Source of the DNA: a virus
Direction: 5' to 3' (one strand)
Virus record (IMG/VR): IMGVR_UViG_3300045977_000284
Location: 1-49,304 of that record
DNA: 49,304 nt
The notes under the pieces are model-generated. The model was not told where the DNA came from. It worked only from the letters and a program-made list of their open reading frames with translations, and did no database searches. Shown here piece by piece: positions 6,437-15,008 of the stretch; position 1 is the first letter of the stretch; each line of letters starts with the position of its first letter. The translations under genes were made by a program, and so were the position numbers.

Positions 6437-6655
6437 TTAGCTGTTGTGGAGCTTGCCGTCCCAGATCAGGTCGAGGGCATCGCCGATCATCGTGCCGGCC
6501 ATGAACCCGAGCGGACCAAAGCCGACACAGCCGATGAGGCACACGGCCACAACCGACAGCGTGAGCTTTGCCCCGAACTTCGCCGAGGCGGCCAGGTGAG
6601 CCAGCTCCTCGCGATCGGTCTTGTTTGGCTTCAGCAGGTTCAGGATGGTCTTCAT
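6437..6655 (-). CDS. small membrane protein
   Basis: A 72-residue protein starting MKTILNLLKPNKTDREEL, with AAGGAGATGAAAC before the ATG. After a short charged cytoplasmic segment, residues of about 31-56 (LTLSVVAVCLIGCVGFGPLG and the following FMAGTMIGDAL) form one or two membrane segments with glycines. It is the first gene of the leftward operon, 48 bases from the predicted promoter. Function unknown; an early membrane-acting host-takeover or exclusion protein would fit. Confidence 0.65.
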   Translation of the reverse strand: MKTILNLLKPNKTDREELAHLAASAKFGAKLTLSVVAVCLIGCVGFGPLGFMAGTMIGDALDLIWDGKLHNS

Positions 6656-6702
6656 GTTTCATCTCCTTGATACAAAGTGTTATTCGTCATGAAGTTAAAT
6701 AT

Positions 6703-6730
6703 ATTTTACCCTCTGGGGAAAAACTTTCAA
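6703..6730 (-). promoter_or_regulatory. candidate leftward (early) promoter
   Basis: On the minus strand TTGAAA (6730-6725) is followed after 16 bases by TAAAAT (6708-6703). It lies in the AT-rich gap between the divergent leftward and rightward operons. The start codon of the first leftward gene is 48 bases downstream. The gap also holds a small dyad, CCGCAT near 6753 and ATGCGG near 6774, that could be an operator. Confidence 0.5.
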
Positions 6731-6890
6731 GAAGAGAACAGGAAAATTTGCCCGCATCGGCAATTTTTAATAAATGCGGCTTTGGCGTGGTGAATCGCGG
6801 GAAACGAGAGGGAAGGTATTGCCCTGGCGGGAAAATATTTTTCGGGCAGGCCGGTGGATTGCGGGCCGAAAAGCGGATACGATTGCAAGC

Positions 6891-7097
6891 ATGGACGACT
6901 TGATTTCGACCGCCGAGGCGGCCCAGATTCTCGACGTAACCCCTCGCGCCGTGCGGTGGTATTACAACTATCGCGGCTTGCCCGGGCGCGAGCTGGCCGG
7001 CCGCCTGCTCTTCCTGCGCGGCGACGTGGAGAAGTACGTCAAGCCGAAGATCACCGGCCGGCCGCCGAAAAAGAAACGGCACGCCAAGCGCCGCTAG
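6891..7097 (+). CDS. excisionase/MerR-like helix-turn-helix DNA-binding protein
   Basis: A 68-residue protein starting MDDLISTAEAAQILDVTPRA. This is the classic winged helix-turn-helix of excisionase and MerR-type small proteins (helix 1 STAEAAQILDV, recognition helix TPRAVRWYYNY, wing LLFLRGDVEKYV) with a basic tail (GRPPKKKRHAKRR). The ATG at 6891 fits the domain edge; the frame is open upstream, but that stretch is the promoter gap. It is the first gene of the rightward operon and divergent from the leftward one, so it may regulate the switch or assist excision. Confidence 0.75.
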   Translation: MDDLISTAEAAQILDVTPRAVRWYYNYRGLPGRELAGRLLFLRGDVEKYVKPKITGRPPKKKRHAKRR

Positions 7098-7138
7098 AAA
7101 AAAAATCGGGTATGTTTGGGGAAACGGAGATCTCCCCC

Positions 7139-7612
7139 ATGCCCCGCGGTCGCCCTCCCAAGGTAAGGCTTCACGTGCCTGATTCCGCGCCGCAGCCGCT
7201 GGCCGGCGTGCCGGAGTGCCCTGCTCATCTCTCGCTGTTCCAGCAAGAAGTTTGGCGCGAGCTGGTCCGCGTCCTTGCACCGACCGGGCTCTTGACCCAG
7301 GCCGACACTTTCGTCATGGAAGAATTCTGCGTCGTCTATGAAACGTGGCGCGAGTCTCGCGCGTGGCTCGCGGCGCCGCCGCCGGCGGAGTGGGGCAAGC
7401 GCGGCAAAAAGGTATTGCCAGGCACGAGCGGTTTTTATCAGAATCCATGGCAGGCCATCTGCAACCGGGCCGCCGAGGACCTGCGCAAGATCTCCGATCG
7501 GCTGGGCCTCGATCCGGCAGCTCGCCAACGGCTGCACACCGAGGTCGGCCCGAAGCCGATGGCCGATGATCCCAAAGCTCGCTTCTTCCGCTCGCGCGAG
7601 GGCATTGGATGA
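7139..7612 (+). CDS. terS: phage terminase small subunit, P27 family
   Basis: A 157-residue protein with the P27/Terminase_4 pattern: MPRGRPPKVRLH, then CPAHLSLFQQEVWRELVRVL, GLLTQADTFVMEEFC, and a C-terminal RKISDRLGLDPAARQRL. It recognises the packaging site and hands DNA to the large subunit. The start at 7139 sits behind GGAG within a perfect GGAGATCTCC palindrome; an in-frame ATG also exists at 7112. The gene is four genes before the large terminase, a normal neighbourhood with small insertions. Confidence 0.85.
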   Translation: MPRGRPPKVRLHVPDSAPQPLAGVPECPAHLSLFQQEVWRELVRVLAPTGLLTQADTFVMEEFCVVYETWRESRAWLAAPPPAEWGKRGKKVLPGTSGFYQNPWQAICNRAAEDLRKISDRLGLDPAARQRLHTEVGPKPMADDPKARFFRSREGIG

Positions 7613-7776
7613 GCGACGACTCGGAAGCTCCGAACTTCACGCCGGCGAATGCCGCGGCCGGCTGCCTGTTGCTGGCGTGCGGCTTCCTGGCCCTCATCGC
7701 CTTGTGCGTGCCGACCGCGTTCATCTCGCTCAAATACGTCGTCGTCTGCTGGCGCCTCATTGGTCCCTTGGAGTAA
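7609..7776 (+). CDS. small membrane protein
   Basis: A 55-residue frame starting MSDDSEAPNFTPANAAAG. Its ATG overlaps the stop of the small terminase gene (ATGA at 7609-7612). Residues 18-47 are almost wholly hydrophobic (GCLLLACGFLALIALCVPTA, then FISLKYVVV), giving one or two membrane spans. No family recognised. The tight coupling supports real translation. Confidence 0.55.
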   Translation: MSDDSEAPNFTPANAAAGCLLLACGFLALIALCVPTAFISLKYVVVCWRLIGPLE

Positions 7777-7782
7777 CCGTCA

Positions 7783-8685
7783 ATGCTTGCTCTCCTTCGC
7801 GATCTCGGCTACCCCGAGCTGGCGCCGGCCGACGCCAACGATTCGACGCGGCCCTTCTGGTCCGTGGTCATTCCGGTCTGCGGCCGGATGAAGTATCTGT
7901 CGGAGTGCTTCAACAGCGTCTGGAAGCAATCGCGTGGCCCGGCGCACATGGAGATCCTCATCGTCAACTCCGGCGAGTTCCTGCTCGGCGACTATTGCTT
8001 TCCCGCCACCGTCAAGCATTTCCAAGACGATCTCGGCGCCATCCGGAATTGGAATCGCGCGATCGGCCTCACGCGCGGCCGCTGGATTCACTTGCTGCAC
8101 GATGACGACTATGTCTTGCCGGGTTTCTATGCCGCGCTCGAACGCATGAGTCCCAGCGCCGGCGTGGCGTCCACGGGATACGAGAATGAGGACGGCAACT
8201 TCACGATCACCTTCAGTAAGCGAATCGCTCCCGAGCGAGGGGTTCTCGATCGCCCAGCCTGGCTCAACCGGATCGGCGTGGCCAATCATCTGAATCCGCC
8301 GGCCGTCGTCGTCGCTCGATCGACGTACGAGCACATCGGCCTCTATCATCCCGATCTTGGCTACTGTCCGGACTGGGAGCTGTACAAGCGAGCCGCGTGC
8401 TTCTTCGATTGGTGGAATGAGCCCGGCTTGCTGGCCCGGTACCGGCAGCATGATCAGAGCGGCACGCTGACGGCCGACTTGATACAAAAGTACCGGGCCG
8501 CCCGGCAGGCCATCGCACTGTCGGAGCGATACTACCCGGCGAAGATCGCCGCCGAGGTCGCGAGTCAGTCCCGGCACTTCTGGTACGAACTGGCTCTGGT
8601 CGATTCCCTGAACCGGGCCCGCAACGGCGATCACGGCGTTGCCGCCGGCATCTTGCGCGAGGCGGCCCAGCTCCTGGAGGGTTGA
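7783..8685 (+). CDS. glycosyltransferase family 2 (GT-A fold)
   Basis: A 300-residue GT-A glycosyltransferase. The nucleotide-binding start is PFWSVVIPVCGRMKYLSEC at about 24-42. The acceptor-side GAIRNWNRAIGLTRGRWI precedes the metal-binding LLHDDDY at about 104-110 (DXD-type). A C-terminal WELYKRAACF and RYRQHDQSGT block follows. It would transfer a sugar from a nucleotide-sugar to an acceptor on phage or host. It lies between the two terminase genes, an unusual place for such an enzyme, and the first of three glycosyltransferases in the late operon. Confidence 0.88.
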   Translation: MLALLRDLGYPELAPADANDSTRPFWSVVIPVCGRMKYLSECFNSVWKQSRGPAHMEILIVNSGEFLLGDYCFPATVKHFQDDLGAIRNWNRAIGLTRGRWIHLLHDDDYVLPGFYAALERMSPSAGVASTGYENEDGNFTITFSKRIAPERGVLDRPAWLNRIGVANHLNPPAVVVARSTYEHIGLYHPDLGYCPDWELYKRAACFFDWWNEPGLLARYRQHDQSGTLTADLIQKYRAARQAIALSERYYPAKIAAEVASQSRHFWYELALVDSLNRARNGDHGVAAGILREAAQLLEG

Positions 8686-8688
8686 CCG

Positions 8689-9066
8689 ATGGGGCACTAT
8701 CGAGGGCGAGCGGCTCACAAGGCCCGCAAGGCCAGGCGCCGGCGCATGGTCAGCGAAGGTCCGAAGGTCACTATCGGGATCGACCTCGCGACGATGGGTG
8801 ACTTTTCAGCGTGGTGCTCGATGTTCGTCGATAGCGTCAAAGGCATTCTGGTCCAGGCTTGTCAGGCTTTCAGCGCAATTGCTGAAGCTGTGCGAAGAGC
8901 CGTGCTCCCGATCACGCAGTATTGGAGTCAGCTTTCAAGCTGGCCGGCGGCCGATGATCCTGGCGAGGCGCTGACGCTGGCCCAGCTTCGCGAGACGGCC
9001 GCCGGCGACGGCTGCGCGATGCCGCATGTCCGATTCACTTCCGAAGGCGGCTTCTCCCTGAACTGA
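8689..9066 (+). CDS. hypothetical protein
   Basis: A 125-residue protein starting MGHYRGRAAHKARKARRRRM, a strongly basic N-terminus. A hydrophobic beta-like stretch follows (VTIGIDLATMGDFSAWCSMF), then a helical central part. No family recognised. It lies three bases after the glycosyltransferase stop and before the large terminase. Confidence 0.6.
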   Translation: MGHYRGRAAHKARKARRRRMVSEGPKVTIGIDLATMGDFSAWCSMFVDSVKGILVQACQAFSAIAEAVRRAVLPITQYWSQLSSWPAADDPGEALTLAQLRETAAGDGCAMPHVRFTSEGGFSLN

Positions 9067-9094
9067 TCCGCGCGAACATCGGGTAGTCTTGTGC

Positions 9095-10936
9095 ATGGGC
9101 AAGCTCCCGCACAAGCACTGCTACCTGCCCGCCAAGATTCCCAAGGCCTGGCGGGATCTCCTTCTTCTCCTGCCCGGCTACGATTCGATCGTCACCGCGG
9201 AGGATGCCTGGTTCGACGCCCAGGCCGCGCAGTTCGCCATCGACTTTATCGAAGAGTGTCTCAAGCACGTCGAAGGCCTGGTCGCCGGCAAGCCGTTCAT
9301 TTTGGGGCCCTGGCAGAAATCGATCATCGCCAACCTGTTCGGCTGGAAGCGACGCGATGCCGGCGGCAACATCGTCCGCCGCTATCGCGAGATGCTGCTC
9401 TACGTCGCGCGCAAGAACGGCAAGACGCCCCTCGTCGCGGCGATCGCTCTCCTCGTCTTCTTCACCGATGCCGAGCGCGGCCAGCAAGGATCGATCGCGG
9501 CGACGGACAAGAAACAGGCGGCCAAGTTATTCCGCCACTGCCGCGGCATGATCGAGCGCGAGCCCGCGCTCAAGAGCCGCTGCAAGGTATTCGGCGGATC
9601 GTCGCTCGCCGGCCAGGCCCAGGCGATCGTACGCGAAGAGGATGACAGCTACCTCGAAATCATCTCGGCTGATTCATCTGGCAAGCACGGCGGCAACCCT
9701 CACCTGGTCATCATCGATGAGCTGCATGAACAGAAGAGCCCCGAGCTGGTCGAGACGCTGGAGTCATCCTTTGTCTCGGCCAACCGCATCCAGCCGCTGT
9801 TCATCTGCATCACGACGGCGGACTATGACCGGCCGTCCATTTGCAACCGCAAATACGAACGCGCCTCGAAGATCGCCGAGGGATCGATGGCGATTCGCCG
9901 CGGCGTGCCGGCCAGCCAGGTCATCACCGATCAGCAGTTCTTGCCGGTGATCTATGAAGTGCCGCGCGATGCCGACTGGCGCGACGAAACGCAATGGCAT
10001 AAGGCCAATCCCAATCTCGGCGTCTCGGTCGATCTGCATGCGCTGCGAGTCAAGTGCAAGCGGGCCCAGGAAGTTCCCGCTGAAGAGAACGGTTTCCGCC
10101 GGCTGTACCTCAATCAGAAAACATCGACGGCCGAGCGCCTGATTCCGCTCTGGCACTGGGACTCCTGTTGCGATGACATCGAGCTCGCCTCGCTGAAGGG
10201 GCGCGACTGCCACGCGGCCCTCGACATCGGCTCCATGTCAGACTTCACGGCGCTGGTCCGGCTCTTCCCTCATGACGACGCCCAGGAAGTCCAGGTCGCT
10301 GCGGATCCAGCCCCGCCGCCGGCGGAGGTGGAAGCAGCTTGCGACGCCAACGGCGAGCCGCCGCCGCTGCCTGTGCGGACGATCATCCGTCGCAGTTACA
10401 CCGTGCTGGCGAATTTCTGGCTGCCGGAAGAGCCCGTCAAACGCGATGCGCGCATGACGCAGATCATCGACGGCTGGCGAAAGGAGAGCCTGATAAGAAC
10501 GACGCCCGGAAATAGTGTAGACTATGACATGGTTTTGGAGAACATCATCCAGCTCCTCGAACCATACCAGCTCGTGGACTTTGCCTTCGACCGCGGCTTC
10601 CAGGGGGGGCAAATGGGCACGAACCTGATGAAGACGTACGGCGACAAAGTCTTTTCATTCCCGCAAGGCATTCTGTCGATGAATGCACCGTTCCGCGAAT
10701 TCCTCGAGCTGCTGGCCGTCAAGCGCCTGCATCATCAAGGCAACGCGGTCATGCGGTGGATGGTGGGGAACGTCGTCGCCGAGCGTCGCGGCGGTCTGAT
10801 GAAGCCGAGCAAGGATAAATCGCCGGAGAAGATCGACGGCGTTACGGCCCTGGTCATGGCGATCGGCCGGGCTCTCTTCGCGGCCGCCAATGCTCCTCGC
10901 AGCGTGTACGACAAGCGGGGCATCATCAGCCTGTGA
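9095..10936 (+). CDS. terL: phage terminase large subunit (HK97-type)
   Basis: A 613-residue packaging motor. The N-terminal ATPase shows a deviant Walker A, VARKNGKTPLVAA, at about 104-116 and Walker B LVIIDELHE at 204-212, followed by coupling motif ITTADY. The C-terminal RNase-H-like nuclease shows AALDIGSMSDFTALVRLF at about 374-391 and VDFAFDRGFQGGQMGTN further on. Length and order match the Terminase_1 family of HK97-like siphophages. The ATG at 9095 is preferred over an upstream TTG. It cleaves concatemers and fills proheads. Confidence 0.95.
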   Translation: MGKLPHKHCYLPAKIPKAWRDLLLLLPGYDSIVTAEDAWFDAQAAQFAIDFIEECLKHVEGLVAGKPFILGPWQKSIIANLFGWKRRDAGGNIVRRYREMLLYVARKNGKTPLVAAIALLVFFTDAERGQQGSIAATDKKQAAKLFRHCRGMIEREPALKSRCKVFGGSSLAGQAQAIVREEDDSYLEIISADSSGKHGGNPHLVIIDELHEQKSPELVETLESSFVSANRIQPLFICITTADYDRPSICNRKYERASKIAEGSMAIRRGVPASQVITDQQFLPVIYEVPRDADWRDETQWHKANPNLGVSVDLHALRVKCKRAQEVPAEENGFRRLYLNQKTSTAERLIPLWHWDSCCDDIELASLKGRDCHAALDIGSMSDFTALVRLFPHDDAQEVQVAADPAPPPAEVEAACDANGEPPPLPVRTIIRRSYTVLANFWLPEEPVKRDARMTQIIDGWRKESLIRTTPGNSVDYDMVLENIIQLLEPYQLVDFAFDRGFQGGQMGTNLMKTYGDKVFSFPQGILSMNAPFREFLELLAVKRLHHQGNAVMRWMVGNVVAERRGGLMKPSKDKSPEKIDGVTALVMAIGRALFAAANAPRSVYDKRGIISL

Positions 10937-10953
10937 TCGAAAAGGAACGCGAA

Positions 10954-11181
10954 ATGCGCGGGCTTATCTGGGACATACTGCTGATCGCCGGCGCCTCCCT
11001 GGTCGTAGCCGGCCTTGCCTTCATTTACTGGCCCGCGGCGATGATCGTGGCGGGGATTCTTCTTGTCGCGCTCGGCGTGTATGGAACCTGGCTGGAGGCC
11101 AGGCCGCCGGCAGCTCCTGCCGAGGGGGCCGAGCGCGAAGCGGACGAACCGGCAAAGGCCGCCTCATCATGGGACTCCTGA
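10954..11181 (+). CDS. small two-span membrane protein
   Basis: A 75-residue protein starting MRGLIWDILLIAGASLVVAG, with AAGGAACGCGAA before the ATG at 10954. A GTG start at 10933, overlapping the terminase stop, is also possible. Two close membrane segments span residues 5-45 (with FIYWPAAMIVAGILLVALGV). An acidic, Ala/Pro/Glu-rich tail overlaps the portal start. Function unknown. Confidence 0.6.
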   Translation: MRGLIWDILLIAGASLVVAGLAFIYWPAAMIVAGILLVALGVYGTWLEARPPAAPAEGAEREADEPAKAASSWDS

Positions 11182-12911
11182 CCGCACTCTTTCAACGTCG
11201 CTCGATCGAGAATCCCAGCACCCCTCTTTCATCGCCCGACGATTGGCTGTACGGCGCGCTCGGCGCCGGCAAGTCCTCTTCCGGCGTCAACGTCAACCGG
11301 GAAACCGCACTCACCTACTCGCCGTTCTGGCGCGGCGTCAATCTGATCTCCAAAGACGTTGGCAAGCTCCCCTGCAAGACGGAGCGGCGCGAGGGCCGGG
11401 CCTGGGTCGAAGCCACCGAACATTCGGCATATGGCCTCCTGCGCCACAAGGCCAACGACGCCATGACGGCGATGGTGTTTCGGACCACGCTGCAAGGGCA
11501 TGCACTCTGCGAAGGGAACGGCTACGCCTACATCTGGCGCAACGGGGCCGGCGAGCCCGACTATGAAGCCGGCGGCCTGACGATCCTGAACCCGCGGCAG
11601 GTAACGCCGATCCGCTACAACGGCACGCTCTGGTACATCTACCAATTCCAGACGGGCGAGACGCGCAGGCTCCCCTACACCGACGTCATTCACATCAAGG
11701 GCTTTTCGTTCGATGGCCTGATTGGCTACAACCTGGTGCACAAGGCCCGCGAGTGTCTCGGCCTGGCGATGGGCCGCGAGGTCTACGCCTCCGTCTTCTT
11801 CCGCAACGCGGCCATTCCCAAGGTCGTGATCCAGGTTCCCAAAGGCCACAAGATGAGCCCGGAGGCAGTCACCAATCTGCGCACGTCCTGGGAGCGCATG
11901 CACTCGGGGCTCGAACAGTCTCACCGGACCGCCGTTCTGGAGGAAGGCGCCGAGGCCAAGATTCTCTCTTTCTCCGCACGCGATACGCAACTCATCGAAG
12001 GCGAGAAGATCAGCTTCATTCACGTCGCCAACATTCTCGGTCTGCCGCCGCACAAAGTCGGCGGCGAGGGACGCACGGCCTACGCGAGCCTCGAAATGGA
12101 GAACCAGGCCTACCTTGATGAAGGGCTCGACACCTGGCTGGTGACTCACGAAGAGGAATACCGCGACAAGATGCTGACGGAGCAAGAGAAGCGAAAGGAC
12201 TCGCATCGCGTCCGCTTCAGCCGCAAGGACCTGCTGCGCGCCAACCTGACCAACCGCGGCGGCTTCTATGTGCAGATGCTTCAGAACGGCGTCTTCTGCC
12301 CGGATGACGTCCTCATCGAAGAAGGCATGAATCCGCAGCCCAACGGGATCGGCGCCAAGTACTATCGCCCCGGCAACGTGGCGATCGTCGGCGACGATGG
12401 CGTGATTACTCCCGTGCTCGCCCCGCCATATCCGGCGGGTCCAGCTGAAGAGCCGCCGGCGGATGACCCGGCCGACAAGCCGCCGGTCAAGAAGCCATCG
12501 GCCGACCCCGCCGCCGATGACGAGGCGGAAGAGGAAGAGAAGAAAAAGAAGACCCTCGCCGGCGCCGTCCGGGCCATGTTCTCCGGAGCTGCTCGGCGCA
12601 TGGCTCGCCGCGTCGGTATGCAAGCCGAGCGGGCCGCGCATGACGGCAAACGCTATGAGGCCTGGCTGGATGAACTCCGGGGCCAGAACGAAGAGACGAT
12701 CCGCGAGGCGTTCGAGCCGCTCGAAGAAGCGATCGCGGCCATGGGGGGGAAGCGAGGCGCGGCGCCGTGGATCCTGGAGCGCATGCGCTCGGAATTCGCC
12801 GACCTGGCTGAACGCTGCACGCCGGCCAGGCTGCCGGGCGAGGCGGCCGCCCTTTCCGCTCGACTCACGCAGGACCTTCCTGCCGAGGCCGTCGAGTCCT
12901 TCTTCCGCTGA
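11169..12911 (+). CDS. phage portal protein (HK97 family) with long C-terminal extension
   Basis: A 580-residue portal. Typical marks are ALTYSPFWRGVNLISKDVGK near 45-64, LLRHKANDAMTAMVFR, ALCEGNGYAYIWRN, DVIHIKGFSFDGLIGYN and ILGLPPHKVGGEGRTAY. It forms the dodecameric ring through which DNA enters and on which the head is built. After about residue 400 come a Pro/Asp/Lys-rich linker (PPADDPADKPPVKKPSADP, then EEEEKKKK) and a helical domain of about 130 residues, longer than many portals. The start overlaps the end of the membrane gene. Confidence 0.93.
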   Translation: MGLLTALFQRRSIENPSTPLSSPDDWLYGALGAGKSSSGVNVNRETALTYSPFWRGVNLISKDVGKLPCKTERREGRAWVEATEHSAYGLLRHKANDAMTAMVFRTTLQGHALCEGNGYAYIWRNGAGEPDYEAGGLTILNPRQVTPIRYNGTLWYIYQFQTGETRRLPYTDVIHIKGFSFDGLIGYNLVHKARECLGLAMGREVYASVFFRNAAIPKVVIQVPKGHKMSPEAVTNLRTSWERMHSGLEQSHRTAVLEEGAEAKILSFSARDTQLIEGEKISFIHVANILGLPPHKVGGEGRTAYASLEMENQAYLDEGLDTWLVTHEEEYRDKMLTEQEKRKDSHRVRFSRKDLLRANLTNRGGFYVQMLQNGVFCPDDVLIEEGMNPQPNGIGAKYYRPGNVAIVGDDGVITPVLAPPYPAGPAEEPPADDPADKPPVKKPSADPAADDEAEEEEKKKKTLAGAVRAMFSGAARRMARRVGMQAERAAHDGKRYEAWLDELRGQNEETIREAFEPLEEAIAAMGGKRGAAPWILERMRSEFADLAERCTPARLPGEAAALSARLTQDLPAEAVESFFR

Positions 12912-12929
12912 GGCGGCCCAGGGTCCGGC

Positions 12930-13358
12930 GTGCCCGGGCCGTGCCCCGAGGGAGGAGATAAGGGAACCAAGGGGATCTTTGCCAAGGCGAAGGACCAGGC
13001 CGCCAGCCTGGTCAAGCTGGTCGCCAAGCTGCCGGTCAAGGCCGCGACGGCGGCCCGCGACAAGATCGCCGCGAAGTACAAGCAGGCCGAGAACCGCTAT
13101 GGCCGCAAGATGGCGATCGCCATCATCGCCGCCGGCGTGGCAGGCCTCCCGCTGCCGGTACCGGGATCGTCGCTCCTCCTGGCCGCGCCGCTGATCGCCG
13201 CCGGCGAGGCTTACCGGGCGCTCAGCTCCAAGCGCGACGACGAGGACCCGGAGGATTACACCGAAGACGAGTTGATGGAACGCGGCAAGAAATGGCTGCA
13301 AGAAATCCTCGACGACTGGCGCGAGAACGACGTGCCGAAACTGGAGAAGGAAGACTAG
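12930..13358 (+). CDS. hypothetical protein with hydrophobic core
   Basis: A frame of about 142 residues beginning with GTG at 12930. No ATG is available near the start and the best GGAGGAG lies inside, at 12951-12957, so the start is uncertain. A lysine/alanine-rich helical N-terminus precedes a hydrophobic segment (MAIAIIAAGVAGLPLPVPGS, then SLLLAAPLIAAG) and an acidic helical C-terminus. It lies between portal and protease genes. Family not recognised. Confidence 0.55.
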   Translation: MPGPCPEGGDKGTKGIFAKAKDQAASLVKLVAKLPVKAATAARDKIAAKYKQAENRYGRKMAIAIIAAGVAGLPLPVPGSSLLLAAPLIAAGEAYRALSSKRDDEDPEDYTEDELMERGKKWLQEILDDWRENDVPKLEKED

Positions 13359-13360
13359 CA

Positions 13361-13439
13361 CCGTCGGCAGCACCGGTGGGATCCACGGTGCTGCAGGAGC
13401 GTTACGCTTCAGCCCGCGATCGGCGGGCAAAGCGTAACG
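13361..13439 (+). repeat. hairpin pair with a 40-bp palindromic repeat, copy A
   Basis: Two strong hairpins precede the small HTH gene. The first pairs GCAGCACCG with CGGTGCTGC. The second, 13400-13439, is a 40-bp near-perfect palindrome (CGTTACGCTT...AAGCGTAACG with an inner GCCCGC/GCGGGC). The second recurs at 37640-37679 with three differences. No T-run follows, so it is not a standard terminator. Each copy stands 17 bases before a start codon. Confidence 0.75.
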
Positions 13440-13456
13440 ATTGAAAGGACACTGGC

Positions 13457-13675
13457 ATGAGGCATCTCAGCGTGGTTCACAAGGCCAAGATCGGCAAGGC
13501 CGTCCGCAAGCTCACCGATGAGCAGGTCCGCGAAGCGCGGCGGCTGCTCGAAGAATACCCTGCCCGGGAAGTGGCTCTGAAATTCCGCGTGCACCCGGCC
13601 ACGCTTTACGGCATCAAATCCGGACGCCGCTATGGGCACGTGCCGGATCAGCCCCCAACTGAGGAACCGACATGA
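13457..13675 (+). CDS. small helix-turn-helix protein
   Basis: A 72-residue protein starting MRHLSVVHKAKIGKAVRKLT. The segment LTDEQVREARRLLEEYPARE, then VALKFRVHPATLYGIKSGRRY, is a helix-turn-helix as in resolvase/Hin-type and HNH-linked DNA readers (VALKFRVHPATLY as recognition part). GAAAGGACACTGGC precedes the ATG. It overlaps the protease gene (ATGA at 13672-13675). A small DNA-binding regulator inside the head operon. Confidence 0.7.
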   Translation: MRHLSVVHKAKIGKAVRKLTDEQVREARRLLEEYPAREVALKFRVHPATLYGIKSGRRYGHVPDQPPTEEPT

Positions 13676-14748
13676 ACGCCCCATTGATCGAACGCCGCAT
13701 CTTGAACCTGGCCGCCTGCCCCATCGCCCTCGAAAAGCGCACGAGCGCCGACGGCAAGGAGAAGCAAGTTTTCACCGGCTACGCCGCCGTCTTCTTCGAC
13801 GCCGGCGATCCCGGCACGGAGTATCCCCTCTATCCCGGCATGCGCGAGCGCGTCATGCCGACGTGCTTCGATCGGGCCATCCGCGAGGGGCAGGACATTC
13901 GCGGCCTCTTGAACCACGAGCCCGACAACCTGCTGGGCCGCTGCTCGTCGGGAACCATGCGCGTGAGCGTGGACAAGCGCGGCCTGCGCTATGAGATCGA
14001 CTACGATCCGGACGATGCCGATCATCAGCGCGTCATGGCCAAGATGAAGCGCGGCGACTTGACCGGTTCGAGCTTCAGTTTTCGCGTCGCTCCCAATGGC
14101 CAGAAGTTCTCCCCGGGCGGACCTGACGCCGACGATATCCGCGAGCTGCATGACGTCGATGTCCTCGACGTCGGCCCCGTCACGTTCCCGGCCTACAGCT
14201 CGACGACGTCGGGGACCCGGGCCGCCGGCGAGGAAGCCGAACTGCGGTCGCTCTGCCAGGACGCCCAGGCCCTGCAGCGCGGCGCCGTCAAGTATGCCGA
14301 GGGACCGGCGATCCGCGAGGACAAGTGGGACCAGGACGCGGCCCTGGAACGCGTGCAGCGCTGGGCCCACGAAGGCGACCGCATGAACTTCCAGAAATAC
14401 TCCCGCGCCTTCGGCCATCACGACGGCAGCGCCACGGAGGCCGGCTTCCGGCTGCTGCATCACGACGTGCGCGACGGCAAGCTCCACGTCCATGAAGGCG
14501 CCGTCGCCCGCTGCTTGCGCCTGCTCGATTCGGAAGGGGGCGGCGGAGTCCCCGAGGCCGATCGCGCGGCGTGCCGCTCTCATCTCGAACGTCACCAGTC
14601 GGCCTGGCAAGACGACGAGGAAGACGAGGACCTGGAGGGCGAGGGCGAGGGCGACGCCGATCGGGACGAAGAGGACGGCGACGACGAACGCAAGCGCACG
14701 CTCGAACAGAAGCGCATGCGCCTCCGCCTGGCCGACGCCGAGGCGTGA
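13672..14748 (+). CDS. HK97-family prohead protease with C-terminal extension
   Basis: A 358-residue protein. The first 190 residues are the S78 prohead protease: FTGYAAVFFDAGDPG, the catalytic His in GLLNHEPDNLLGR (about H82) and the Ser in GDLTGSSFSFRV (about S133-S135), then DVDVLDVGPVTFPAY. It cleaves the capsid delta domain during maturation. The remaining part includes KWDQDAALERVQRWA, a YSRAFGHHDG block and a helical LERHQSAW end. Such post-protease extensions occur in relatives. It ends in an acidic Glu/Asp run and basic tail. Confidence 0.9.
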   Translation: MNAPLIERRILNLAACPIALEKRTSADGKEKQVFTGYAAVFFDAGDPGTEYPLYPGMRERVMPTCFDRAIREGQDIRGLLNHEPDNLLGRCSSGTMRVSVDKRGLRYEIDYDPDDADHQRVMAKMKRGDLTGSSFSFRVAPNGQKFSPGGPDADDIRELHDVDVLDVGPVTFPAYSSTTSGTRAAGEEAELRSLCQDAQALQRGAVKYAEGPAIREDKWDQDAALERVQRWAHEGDRMNFQKYSRAFGHHDGSATEAGFRLLHHDVRDGKLHVHEGAVARCLRLLDSEGGGGVPEADRAACRSHLERHQSAWQDDEEDEDLEGEGEGDADRDEEDGDDERKRTLEQKRMRLRLADAEA

Positions 14749-15008
14749 GGTATTTTCCAGGCCGCCGAGAAAAATTCGCATCGCGATTTGACCGGCGGCC
14801 AAAACTCGCGTACGGTTTCCCCAGAACCAACTCGGCCCTGCTCGCTGCTCTCGTCTAATCGTGGCGGCGAACACGGGCTCCGCAGGACACCTCGACTGTC
14901 TAATCGGCGAGATCCTGTCAGCGATCGGTCCAAACGACCTGTCGCCGGCGGACTCGCCGGAGTCATTTTCCGGCAGCTTTCCACGGCGACGCATTCCGGG
15001 GAAAGCCC
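14749..15008 (+). promoter_or_regulatory. 260-base leader of the major capsid gene
   Basis: No convincing gene lies here. A GC hairpin CCGGCG-GACT-CGCCGG stands near 14945-14960 and is followed by CATTTTCCGG, which could be a weak terminator or leader structure. The ATG of the capsid gene follows GGGGAAAGCCC. A long leader before the capsid gene is common where capsid mRNA is made or stabilised separately. Confidence 0.35.

Noticed and set aside
11229-13430. 733-codon open frame antisense to the portal gene
   Set aside because: A GC-rich shadow frame: it mirrors the third-position pattern of the real gene and has no binding site or domain.
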